The notes under the pieces were generated by a model that ran no database searches, was not told the origin of the DNA, and worked only from the letters and a program-made list of their open reading frames with translations. DNA of 40,701 nucleotides from Clostridia bacterium (GTDB lineage Bacteria > Bacillota > Clostridia > Christensenellales > DUVY01), in contig DATCJR010000181.1 in assembly GCA_036562685.1 (NCBI GenBank), positions 1-40,701 of the forward strand, read 5' to 3'. The position numbers and the translations under genes were made by a program. Of this stretch, positions 26,523 to 34,808 are shown one piece after another (within the stretch, counting starts at the first letter, position 1; every line of letters starts with the position of its first letter).

Positions 26523-27544
26523 GCAGAAATTCTTTTTATAAAAGAGAATGGAGAATAGTTGACCACTGGAAATATTTTTTCTTGGTTTCAGGTCTTATTA
26601 TACTTCTCGGTATTGTATTGTTATGTGTTCCCAAAATAGGTCTTAACTTAGGTATTGACTTTGAGGGCGGCTACTCAATAGAAATAAAATATGGCGGAAC
26701 TTTGAACAAAGGTAACTATGACGAAAAATTAGCCGTTGTAGAAAGAGTAGTAGAAAACCTAAAAGATGAAGACGGCAAGCCCTATGGTTTGAAAGTCGCA
26801 AGAGCTCAAATGCAGGGCGAATCAGACGAAGCTTCAATCCTTATCAGATTCAAAGCAATCGGCGATGAAGATTTTATGGAAAAAGTTACCGATGATTTGA
26901 AAACTGCGCTTATCGCTGAATTAAAAGATAGCGAAGCTCCTTACGTCGGTACTGTAAAAGATTCGTCAGCTATATCACAAACTGTAAGCGGTGAATTGTT
27001 GTTTGCCGCAATAGCTGCTATATACTTGAGCCTTTTGTTTATGCTAGTTTATATAACAATAAGATTTGAGTTCAAAAGCGGCATTGCAGCAGTAGTAGCT
27101 TTGGCGCACGATGTTTTGATAGTGGTTTCATTTATGGTATTTTCACGCATTGAAGTAAACTCAACATTCATAGCGGCGATCATAACATTGATAGGTTATT
27201 CAATCAATAACACCGTTATTATTTTTGATAGAGTTCGTGAAAATTTGAAAAACCCCAACAATGCAGAGCTATCTTATGCTAAGATTGCTAATAAGTCAGT
27301 TAAGGAATCTTTCTGGAGAACATTCAACTCATCCTTGACTACTTTGTTTATAATAACCATATTGGCAATAATAGGCGTACCTTCAATAAGAGAATTTGCT
27401 TTACCTATCATTGTTGGACTTGTTTCTGGTATATACTCTTCATTGTGTTTGGCTCCTTCAGTTTGGACATTGCTTCAGTCCAAGAAAAAGAGAGCAAAGG
27501 GCGACCAGAAAGAAGAAAAGCAATCAGAGACTGTTACAGCATAA
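26519..27544 (+). CDS. secF: Protein translocase subunit SecF
   Basis: 341 residues, full length. The first membrane helix (FFLVSGLIILLGIVLLCV) is followed by LNLGIDFEGGYSIEI, a periplasmic-type P4 domain, and five further helices with the family segment ALAHDVLIVVSFMVF and TLIGYSINNTVIIFDRVREN. The tail is charged. It overlaps secD by four bases and ends at a strong terminator. Confidence 0.96.
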   Translation: MSRNSFYKREWRIVDHWKYFFLVSGLIILLGIVLLCVPKIGLNLGIDFEGGYSIEIKYGGTLNKGNYDEKLAVVERVVENLKDEDGKPYGLKVARAQMQGESDEASILIRFKAIGDEDFMEKVTDDLKTALIAELKDSEAPYVGTVKDSSAISQTVSGELLFAAIAAIYLSLLFMLVYITIRFEFKSGIAAVVALAHDVLIVVSFMVFSRIEVNSTFIAAIITLIGYSINNTVIIFDRVRENLKNPNNAELSYAKIANKSVKESFWRTFNSSLTTLFIITILAIIGVPSIREFALPIIVGLVSGIYSSLCLAPSVWTLLQSKKKRAKGDQKEEKQSETVTA

Positions 27545-27572
27545 AAAATTACGACTTAGATTTAAAATACCC

Positions 27573-27607
27573 ATGCACTGTTTTTTTAAAACAGTGCATT
27601 TTTTTAT
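27573..27607 (+). terminator. Terminator of secDF
   Basis: ATGCACTGTTTT and AAACAGTGCAT form a long stem, followed by seven T, 29 bases after the secF stop. Confidence 0.92.
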
Positions 27608-27675
27608 TTTAATGATTTTTTACATAAAATCGATTATGTACTTTTAGACAGCTTTAATATAAAAAGATTTTAATC

Positions 27676-27704
27676 TTTACAAATTCTCATATGTGACATA
27701 TAAT
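27676..27704 (+). promoter_or_regulatory. Promoter of the recJ-relA-hemZ operon
   Basis: TTTACA (27676-27681), 17 bp, TATAAT (27699-27704), ending 27 bases before the recJ ATG. Confidence 0.75.
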
Positions 27705-27731
27705 TATATAAAAAATATCAGTGAGTAATAG

Positions 27732-30095
27732 ATGAATAGTATTTTTAAAAAACGGGATGAACAGCCCGTTAGTGTTCATTTTAATAATTTTAATCTAAAG
27801 CTATCTAAAACAGTTCTTGAAATATTATCTGCCAGGGGACTTCAAAGCGAACAGCAAATAAGACAATTTCTCAATCCCACAGAAAAAGACTTATACGATC
27901 CGTTTTTGCTTTCAGGTATGAGAGAGCTTACCAGCAGACTCCAAGAAGCCTGCCAAAACAACGAAACCATTGTCATATACGGCGATTATGACGCAGACGG
28001 AATATGTGCTACCGCAATTTTGTCTGATTATTTGGCTTCATGCGGAGCACAAGTTTATCCTTATATTCCAAGCAGAAATAATGACGGATATGGATTGAGT
28101 GTAGATGCATTGACCAAAATAATTGAGGATTGCACTCCTGACCTTATAGTCAGCTGCGATTGCGGAATTTCAGCAACCTCTGAAGTTGAATTTGTAATGG
28201 ACCTTGGTGTGGATATTTATATAACTGACCACCATGAAGTTCCTGAAAATCCTCCTAGTTGCGTAATTATCAATCCAAAACTAAAAAATCAGGAATATCC
28301 CTTTGATATGCTTTGCGGTGCTGGAGTAGCATTAAAAGTAGTTCAGGCAATGGGCGGAATAAGCGCTGCTTCAAAATATTATGATTTGTGCGCGCTTGCG
28401 ACCGTAGCCGACCTTGTACCTTTAATAGATGAAAACCGCACTTTAGTAGTTTTGGGACTCAAAAAAATAAATTCATCTTCTGTCAATCTGGGACTTAAGA
28501 TGCTATGTCAATATCTTGGACTTACAGAACAGATAACTTCGTCTGATATAGCTTTTAGAATTTCGCCTAGAATAAATGCGGCAGGAAGAATGGGAGACGC
28601 TTATCGGGCTTTTGAATTGCTCACAGAAAAAGATAAGTCAAAAATTCTTGAATTGATTGAAGAAATAAGCGCAGACAATGAGCGCAGACGCGACATCTGT
28701 CAGGAACTGCATAATCAGGCTTTGGCGATGTTAAGTTCAGAAGACCTTGTCAATGAATATGCAATAATTTTACACAGTTCCGAATGGGAAAAAGGACTTA
28801 CCAGTATAGTCGCAGCACAAATAAGCGGAGAATATCACAGACCCACTTTTTTGATGGTTGAAGTCAATGACAGTTACAAGGGTACAGCTAGAAGCATTGA
28901 AGGAATCAACCTATATGAACTGTTGTCCGAGATGTCGGATATAATGATAGAATTTGGCGGACATGCTCAAGCTGCTGGCTTTTCTATATATAAGGATAAT
29001 CTGGAGATATTTAAGAAAAGGGTAAACAAATATATCAAGGAAAAGTATCAAAAGAATTTATTCCTGCCTTATAGCGTTTATGATATGGAAATTGACGAAA
29101 GTGTAATAGACGCGAAATTGATAAAAGAGCTTGATTTGTTAGAACCTTACGGTTTGGGCAATCCAAGACCGGTATTTAAGCTTACTGCAAAGTCGCTGTC
29201 AGCTGATTTTATGAAAAACAAATATAATCACGTTATCGCCAAAACGCCCGAAGAAAACACCATTGTTTGCTTTGGATATGGTAAGTTTGTCGAGCTTATG
29301 AATGCTTGTTCAGACTTTGAATTGGCGGTTGAACTTTCAATCAATAAGTACAAAAACAAAGAATACCCCACAATGGTTTTGAAGGATATTAACTTTTCAT
29401 ATATTAAGTCCATAAAAGACAACGATAAGCTGCATGCGCAGGCTTTGAAAACTTTATCGTTGAATGGAAAACATATTCCAAAATATGATATAATTAATCA
29501 AGATCAGTTGAATGGATTGATAAATAACGACAGACTTTACGGCACGCTTATTTTGTCCTATGATTTTGATTCGTATAAGCAGCTGCAAGAAAGTAATTTG
29601 TTAGCCCCGAATTTTGTGCATAATTATATCTATTCAACTACATGCAATAATTACAACCGCATAATCTTGGGCTGTGACTTTGATGTTGACTTTGGGGGCT
29701 TTGACACAATAATTTTTCTAGAAAAACCTATATCCGACAATGTCATATCATATATCAATGACCTAACTGATGCCAAAGTTTATGTCGTTGACAAAGAACT
29801 GTCATCATCAATTTTTGACGGGCTTACCACCGAAAGGGCAGTATTTGTGCGCGCTTATACAATATTGCAAAAATGTGAAATTGAGAAAGATAATTTCTTT
29901 TCGGTGTTTGAACAATATGTCAATGACGGGATTATAACCTACAAGCAGCTAATGCTGTGTTTGGTAGTGTTTTTAGAACTTGGAATATTGGATGTAAAAT
30001 GGCAGGATTTTTGTATAAATCCTGTACAAGGTGTAAAAACGGACTTATCAAAATCAGAAATACTTAGAAAAATAGAAAAACTCATAAGCAGGTAA
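27732..30095 (+). CDS. recJ: Single-strand DNA exonuclease RecJ
   Basis: 787 residues. RecJ degrades single-stranded DNA 5' to 3' in recombination and repair. The DHH phosphoesterase motifs are visible: IVIYGDYDADGICATAIL, the DHH at Asp166-His168 (ITDHHEVPENPP), RINAAGRMGD, and the DHHA1 motif EFGGHAQAAGFSI. An OB-fold region follows (about residues 455-560). The last ~230 residues are an extra C-terminal domain of the kind found in Firmicutes RecJ and are less conserved. The ribosome binding site (GTGAG) is weak. The stop lies inside the first copy of an 18-bp tandem repeat. Confidence 0.95.
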   Translation: MNSIFKKRDEQPVSVHFNNFNLKLSKTVLEILSARGLQSEQQIRQFLNPTEKDLYDPFLLSGMRELTSRLQEACQNNETIVIYGDYDADGICATAILSDYLASCGAQVYPYIPSRNNDGYGLSVDALTKIIEDCTPDLIVSCDCGISATSEVEFVMDLGVDIYITDHHEVPENPPSCVIINPKLKNQEYPFDMLCGAGVALKVVQAMGGISAASKYYDLCALATVADLVPLIDENRTLVVLGLKKINSSSVNLGLKMLCQYLGLTEQITSSDIAFRISPRINAAGRMGDAYRAFELLTEKDKSKILELIEEISADNERRRDICQELHNQALAMLSSEDLVNEYAIILHSSEWEKGLTSIVAAQISGEYHRPTFLMVEVNDSYKGTARSIEGINLYELLSEMSDIMIEFGGHAQAAGFSIYKDNLEIFKKRVNKYIKEKYQKNLFLPYSVYDMEIDESVIDAKLIKELDLLEPYGLGNPRPVFKLTAKSLSADFMKNKYNHVIAKTPEENTIVCFGYGKFVELMNACSDFELAVELSINKYKNKEYPTMVLKDINFSYIKSIKDNDKLHAQALKTLSLNGKHIPKYDIINQDQLNGLINNDRLYGTLILSYDFDSYKQLQESNLLAPNFVHNYIYSTTCNNYNRIILGCDFDVDFGGFDTIIFLEKPISDNVISYINDLTDAKVYVVDKELSSSIFDGLTTERAVFVRAYTILQKCEIEKDNFFSVFEQYVNDGIITYKQLMLCLVVFLELGILDVKWQDFCINPVQGVKTDLSKSEILRKIEKLISR

Positions 30096-30122
30096 AAATA
30101 CTTTAGCAGGTAAAAATACTTT
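30087..30122 (+). repeat. 18-bp perfect tandem duplication at recJ/relA junction
   Basis: AGCAGGTAAAAATACTTT occurs twice in a row (30087-30104 and 30105-30122). The first copy carries the end and stop codon of recJ. The second carries the AGG that probably serves as the relA binding site, and ends on the first two bases of the relA TTG start. Confidence 0.97.
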
Positions 30123-32277
30123 GAAAGAAGAAGTACAAAAGGTTGGCAAGGAAGAAGAATTAATCGCTAAAATCAGGCATTACTATCCTAATGATAGTAA
30201 GACTCTTGAGCATGCCTATTTTTTTGCAAAAGAAGCTCATTCTTCTCAAAAGCGTGAATCAGGTGAACCGTATATAATGCACCCTATGGGCGTAGCCGAC
30301 ATTCTCATTGATTTGGGAATGGATATTGCTACCATTTGTGCTGCTTTTTTACATGATGTTTTAGAAGATACGCCTGTTAATGAAGAAAAGCTCAAACAAG
30401 AATTTGGAGCTGAAACTTGCGAGCTTGTAAAAGGCGTTACAAAATTAGACAAAATTGTATTCAAGTCCAAAGAGGAAGAACAGGCTGAAAATTTCCGCAA
30501 GATGTTTTTTGCCATGGCAAAAGACATCAGAGTCATTTTGATAAAACTTGCAGACAGACTGCATAATATGCGTACCATTTCTCCGCTTTCTGAAGAACGC
30601 CAAAAAGCAATGGCAAAGGAGACTTTGGAGATTTATGCGCCCTTGGCAGGAAGGCTAGGTCTTTCGTATATAAAATGCGAGCTAGAGGATTTGTGCCTAA
30701 AGGTTATGCATAGAGAAGTCTATGAAGAACTAGTAAAAGAAGTTAACCTCAAGCGTGCAGAACGCCAGGAAATGGTCAATAAGATAATAAAACAGCTTGT
30801 AGAAATCCTTAACGAACTTAATATCCCTGGAGAAGTAAGCGGTCGTCCTAAACATTTTTACAGCATATACCGCAAGATGACCACACAGCACAAGACTTTT
30901 GAACAGATTTATGACCTTACCGCAGTTAGAGTTATAGTAAATACCGTAAGTGACTGTTACGAAGTGCTTGGCAAAATCCATACTTATTGGAAGCCTGTTC
31001 CAGGCAGATTTAAAGATTATATAGCCGTTCCCAAACCCAACAACTATCAGTCATTGCACACCACTGTTATGACGAATTATGGTTCACCTTTTGAAATACA
31101 GATACGAACCTTTGAAATGCACAAGGTAGCCGAATATGGTGTTGCGGCGCACTGGAAATATAAAGAAAACCGTTCTAGCGCAAGCGATTTGGATATAAAA
31201 ATCGGCTGGTTAAGAGAAGTAATGGATATGCAGGGCGAACTTGGATCTTCAAAAGAGTTTTTGGAGTCCGTTAAGTTTGACCTTTATAGCGGTCAGGTCT
31301 TTATATTTACACCCAAAGGCGATGTGGTGATTTTGCCAGAAGGTTCTAACCCTATTGACTTTGCATATAACGTTCATACTGATATAGGAAATAAGTGCGT
31401 TAGCGCCAAAATCAACGGAAAAATTGTTCCGCTGACTACACCTTTAAAAACAGGCGATTATGTAGAAATTATTACTTCATCTAACTCAAAAGGTCCGTCA
31501 AGAGACTGGCTAAAATATGTAAAGACTTCAGCGGCCAAAGCCAAGATACGTTCTTTTTTCAAAAAACAGATGAAAGAAGAAAATATCAAGCTTGGAAAAG
31601 ATATTTTAGAAAACGACTTAAAAAGACGCGGTTATACAATGGCGCAGCTTTTCAAACCTGCATGGCTGGATTCGGTTATGTCTAAGCTGTCGCTTACTTC
31701 GCTTGAAGATATGTACGCTGCCATAGGCTACGGCGGCATTAATTCAGCGCAGGTTTTGGTCAAATTAATTGACTTTTATAAAAAAGAGCAATATAGTAAA
31801 ACACGCGAAATCAAAACTCATGAAAAAGTGCATGAGGTTAATCATGGCGTCATAGTTCATGGCCAGACCGATGTGTTTGTCAGAATGGCAAAATGCTGCA
31901 CACCTGTTCCGGGCGACAGTATAATAGGCTTTATTTCACGCGGTAGAGGAATAGTGGTACACCGCAATAATTGCCCTAATGTCAGTTCTATGGAAAAAGA
32001 GCGTCTTATAAAAGTTGAATGGGCAAAAGCCGAAACCAAGTTTTTTGCCAATGTGCAGATTATCGCTAATGACCATTCTGGACTTTTGGCTAAGGTATCC
32101 AATGTGTTTGCAGAGCAAAAGCTGTCTATCGGTTCGGTAAACGCCAAGATTTCCAAAGCAGGCAAAGCTGTGATGAACTTAAGCGTAAAAGTTGAAAAAA
32201 CATCAGACCTTGAAAATCTGTTTACAAAATTAAGACAGCTGGAAGAGGTTGACGAAGTAAGGCGTATAACCAATTAA
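30121..32277 (+). CDS. relA: Bifunctional (p)ppGpp synthetase/hydrolase, TTG start
   Basis: 718 residues from a TTG at 30121. Rel makes (p)ppGpp from ATP and GDP/GTP under starvation and also degrades it. The hydrolase domain has KRESGEPYIMHPMGVA, FLHDVLEDT (His78, Asp79) and KLADRLHNMRTI, all intact, so it should be bifunctional. The synthetase domain has GRPKHFYSIYRKM and YDLTAVRVIV, then EIQIRT. A TGS domain (FTPKGDVVILPEGSNPIDFA), a cysteine-bearing region (CCTPVPGDSIIGFISRGRG) and a C-terminal ACT domain follow. The TTG start and the AGG of the repeat are 10 bases apart. In many Firmicutes apt lies between recJ and relA; it is absent here. Confidence 0.96.
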   Translation: MKEEVQKVGKEEELIAKIRHYYPNDSKTLEHAYFFAKEAHSSQKRESGEPYIMHPMGVADILIDLGMDIATICAAFLHDVLEDTPVNEEKLKQEFGAETCELVKGVTKLDKIVFKSKEEEQAENFRKMFFAMAKDIRVILIKLADRLHNMRTISPLSEERQKAMAKETLEIYAPLAGRLGLSYIKCELEDLCLKVMHREVYEELVKEVNLKRAERQEMVNKIIKQLVEILNELNIPGEVSGRPKHFYSIYRKMTTQHKTFEQIYDLTAVRVIVNTVSDCYEVLGKIHTYWKPVPGRFKDYIAVPKPNNYQSLHTTVMTNYGSPFEIQIRTFEMHKVAEYGVAAHWKYKENRSSASDLDIKIGWLREVMDMQGELGSSKEFLESVKFDLYSGQVFIFTPKGDVVILPEGSNPIDFAYNVHTDIGNKCVSAKINGKIVPLTTPLKTGDYVEIITSSNSKGPSRDWLKYVKTSAAKAKIRSFFKKQMKEENIKLGKDILENDLKRRGYTMAQLFKPAWLDSVMSKLSLTSLEDMYAAIGYGGINSAQVLVKLIDFYKKEQYSKTREIKTHEKVHEVNHGVIVHGQTDVFVRMAKCCTPVPGDSIIGFISRGRGIVVHRNNCPNVSSMEKERLIKVEWAKAETKFFANVQIIANDHSGLLAKVSNVFAEQKLSIGSVNAKISKAGKAVMNLSVKVEKTSDLENLFTKLRQLEEVDEVRRITN

Positions 32278-32291
32278 CTTAGGAAAAAATT

Positions 32292-32894
32292 ATGAATATA
32301 AAAACAATTACGACAGACCTTGTTCAGAGCAACACATATATAATAACATCTAATAAATCAGCTGTTATAATTGATCCGTCAGGTACGGACAAAATCTTTT
32401 TTAAGATTGAAAGCTGTCTTAAGGATATTAGATTAAAGGCCGTATTGTTTACACACGGACATTTTGACCACGTAGCATTGGGACATAAATATGAAGGAAA
32501 AGTTCCTATTTATATCCATAAGCTGGACAGTTTTATGCTAAATTCAGACCAAAACTTAGGTGAAGATTTTGGATATGCTGTTAAGCCTTGCAAGGCTGAT
32601 GTTTTGTTAAACGGCGGAGAGGTGCTAAAATTTGATGATATTACAGTCAAGGTTTTGCATACGCCTGGTCATACCCAAGGTTCTGTTTGTTTTGTAATAG
32701 ATAATTATATTTTTTCAGGAGATACATTATTTAGAAGCAGCATTGGTCGAACTGACTTTGAAGGCGGTAGCCAAACTGCTATTCTAAAATCCATTAACTG
32801 CCTGTTTATGCTAGACGGTGATTATGTCGTTTATCCTGGACACGGCGAGCCTACAACATTAAGATATGAGCAAAAAACTAACCCCTACATTTAA
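32292..32894 (+). CDS. Metallo-beta-lactamase-fold hydrolase, glyoxalase II-like
   Basis: 200 residues. The zinc motif is THGHFDH with His55, His57, Asp59 and His60. HTPGHTQGSVCF and FSGDTLF give further ligands, and YPGHGEPT the last one. It belongs to the short hydroxyacylglutathione-hydrolase-like group (YcbL type), cytoplasmic; the true substrate is unknown. TTAGGAAAA lies before the ATG, 14 bases after relA. A gene of this kind between relA and hemZ is a common Clostridia arrangement. Its last 29 bases overlap the start of hemZ. Confidence 0.9.
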   Translation: MNIKTITTDLVQSNTYIITSNKSAVIIDPSGTDKIFFKIESCLKDIRLKAVLFTHGHFDHVALGHKYEGKVPIYIHKLDSFMLNSDQNLGEDFGYAVKPCKADVLLNGGEVLKFDDITVKVLHTPGHTQGSVCFVIDNYIFSGDTLFRSSIGRTDFEGGSQTAILKSINCLFMLDGDYVVYPGHGEPTTLRYEQKTNPYI

Positions 32895-34305
32895 TATCAA
32901 CATACCCAAGATTTTGACCGATACCGAGGACATAATCAGACTGTTTTTCAAAGATTACAAACGCGGCACTCAAGGCGATTTTTTTATAGACCAAGCTATA
33001 ACATTTGAATCCGATTTGGTTATTAGCGTCATAAAAACTGATTTCAGCGGAGAATCTCAAGAGTTTACAGACACTCAGCAGTTTTTATATGTAAAAGGTT
33101 CGTTAGATTATTTAAAATATCTCAAAAGATTTGCCAAAAATGCGCTTTATAGGGTATTAAAAAGCCTTACAGGCAAAATATTGCCCTGGGGCAGTGTTAC
33201 AGGCGTGCGTCCGACAAGACTTGCTTATGAACTTAAAGAAAGCGGTATTGAAGAAAATAATATAGAGTCTATTTTGCAAAAAGACTTTGATATATTCCCG
33301 TCAAAGTCTAGGATTTTGAATCAGATTTTAAAAGCCCAAGAAGGCATATATACAGTTGACAAAAATGCTGTCAATTTATATGTCAATGTTCCTGTATGCA
33401 CAACAAGATGCAGCTATTGTTCATTTATTTCTTCCGAACTAAAAAGATGCCAAAACTTGCTTGATAAATACAGCGAATTGGTTTCGCAAGAGATAAAATA
33501 CTGCCTTGAACTTTTGCAATCTCAAAATAAATATATCCGAACTGTATATATAGGCGGCGGAACGCCTACTTCACTTGATATTATGCAGCTTGATAAAATT
33601 TTATCAGTGATACCTAAAAACACGCTTGAATTTACCGTAGAAGCAGGCAGACCGGATACAATAACCAAAGAAAAACTGGATTTGCTGGCAAGTCATAATG
33701 TAACACGCATCAGCATCAATCCCCAGACTTTTTCGGATAAGGTTTTGAAAGCTATCGGCAGAGAACACAGCACCCAAGATGTTATTGAAGCTTATAATCT
33801 AACAAAGCAAAATTATAACTTTGTAATTAATATGGATCTTATAGCGGGTTTGCCCGAAGATGATTTTGACGGTTTCAAGGATACCATTAATAAGACATTG
33901 GTGCTAAGACCTGATAATATCACTGTGCATACTTTGGCATTAAAAAATGGTTCTGTTTTGAAACAGCAGGATTATAATAACTTAGTTCTTATCGATGACA
34001 TGGTAGACTTTGCTTATAATAGAATAACACAATCAGGATATACTCCTTATTATCTCTATCGCCAAAAAAATATGCTTGGCAACCTAGAAAACACAGGCTA
34101 TTGTTTGCCCAATAAGCAATGCATCAATAATATAGATACGATGGAAGAAAGTATCTCAGTAATAGCCTGCGGTGCGGGAGCTATAAGCAAATGCCTGTTT
34201 GGCGGCGGGAGGATAGAGCGCAGTCCCAATGTAAAACATATAGACGAATACATCAGCCGTTTTGATGAGATGTTAAAACGAAAATCAGATTTGTTTCAAA
34301 TTTGA
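32866..34305 (+). CDS. hemZ: HemZ-type radical SAM coproporphyrinogen oxidase-like protein
   Basis: 479 residues. The radical SAM cluster motif is Cys178-x3-Cys182-x2-Cys185 in NVPVCTTRCSYCSFIS. TVYIGGGTPTSLD, EFTVEAGRPDTIT, RISINPQTFSDKVLKAIGR and VINMDLIAGLPEDDF follow in HemN order. The ~165-residue N-terminal extension ending in LPWGSVTGVRPTRLAYEL marks the HemZ branch. The family is annotated as oxygen-independent coproporphyrinogen dehydrogenase, though heme synthesis in organisms with no other heme genes is doubtful and none are visible here. It starts inside the end of the preceding gene (29-base overlap, different frame). An AT-only hairpin follows (34306-34323), a weak terminator candidate. 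Confidence 0.9.
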   Translation: MSKKLTPTFNINIPKILTDTEDIIRLFFKDYKRGTQGDFFIDQAITFESDLVISVIKTDFSGESQEFTDTQQFLYVKGSLDYLKYLKRFAKNALYRVLKSLTGKILPWGSVTGVRPTRLAYELKESGIEENNIESILQKDFDIFPSKSRILNQILKAQEGIYTVDKNAVNLYVNVPVCTTRCSYCSFISSELKRCQNLLDKYSELVSQEIKYCLELLQSQNKYIRTVYIGGGTPTSLDIMQLDKILSVIPKNTLEFTVEAGRPDTITKEKLDLLASHNVTRISINPQTFSDKVLKAIGREHSTQDVIEAYNLTKQNYNFVINMDLIAGLPEDDFDGFKDTINKTLVLRPDNITVHTLALKNGSVLKQQDYNNLVLIDDMVDFAYNRITQSGYTPYYLYRQKNMLGNLENTGYCLPNKQCINNIDTMEESISVIACGAGAISKCLFGGGRIERSPNVKHIDEYISRFDEMLKRKSDLFQI

Positions 34306-34370
34306 TTAATTATCCATAATTAAATTTATAGTTTTTCGCATAATAAAACAGTAAGGACAACTTAATTTAT

Positions 34371-34399
34371 TTTACATCCGCTTTACCTTATGATATACT
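34371..34399 (+). promoter_or_regulatory. Promoter of rpsO-pnp
   Basis: TTTACA (34371-34376), 17 bp, TATACT (34394-34399). Transcription would begin near 34406, right at the structured leader. Confidence 0.8.
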
Positions 34400-34406
34400 A
34401 AATCGA

Positions 34407-34480
34407 TACCAAAACTTGGTTTTGCGGCTACTCCTCGCAATACTCAGTTCTTGGCTAATTTTATGAATCCATTAGGAGGT
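34407..34480 (+). promoter_or_regulatory. rpsO: Structured rpsO leader, candidate S15-responsive RNA
   Basis: The ~80-base leader contains two adjacent stems: ACCAA/TTGGT (34408-34412 with 34416-34420) and TTGCG/CGCAA (34422-34426 with 34436-34440). A downstream TTCTTGG near 34451 could instead pair with the first CCAA, giving an alternative or pseudoknotted fold. The AGGAGG of rpsO lies just after. In other bacteria S15 binds such leaders and blocks its own translation. The structure is seen; S15 binding is inferred, and I cannot match it to a described class. Confidence 0.5.
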
Positions 34481-34486
34481 TAAAAA

Positions 34487-34750
34487 ATGGATAAAAATTT
34501 AAAACAAGAAATCATCTCTAAATTCGCAAGAAAGGAAGGAGACACAGGTTCACCTGAAGTACAAATCGCATTGCTTACAGAGAGAATCAATCATCTCAAT
34601 GAGCATCTCAACGTTCACAAAAAAGACTATCATTCAAGACGTGGTCTTTTGCAAATGGTTGGTACAAGAAGAAGTCTTCTAAATTATCTCAAAAAGGTGG
34701 ACATTGATCGTTATAGAGATATTATCGAGAAGTTAGATATAAGAAAATAA
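34487..34750 (+). CDS. rpsO: 30S ribosomal protein S15
   Basis: 87 residues, full length. It has [20 protein letters not shown], the helical [20 protein letters not shown], and [20 protein letters not shown], which binds 16S rRNA helix 22. AGGAGG lies 8 bases before the ATG. S15 and PNPase genes are paired in most bacteria, and a hairpin lies between them here. Confidence 0.98.
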   Translation: MDKNLKQEIISKFARKEGDTGSPEVQIALLTERINHLNEHLNVHKKDYHSRRGLLQMVGTRRSLLNYLKKVDIDRYRDIIEKLDIRK

Positions 34751-34757
34751 TGTTTTT

Positions 34758-34783
34758 AATAAGGGCGGAGTATCGCCCTTATT
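34758..34783 (+). other. Intercistronic hairpin between rpsO and pnp
   Basis: AATAAGGGCG and CGCCCTTATT form a perfect 10-bp stem with a 6-base loop. The tail (ATTGTTTG) is a poor U tract, so it looks more like a processing or stability element than a full terminator. It ends 10 bases before the GGAGG of pnp. Confidence 0.7.
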
Positions 34784-34808
34784 ATTGTTTGTTGGAGGAC
34801 ATGACTGT

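Noticed and set aside
27396-27647. 83-residue forward frame across the end of secF
   Set aside because: It overlaps secF and its terminator and lacks any initiation signal.
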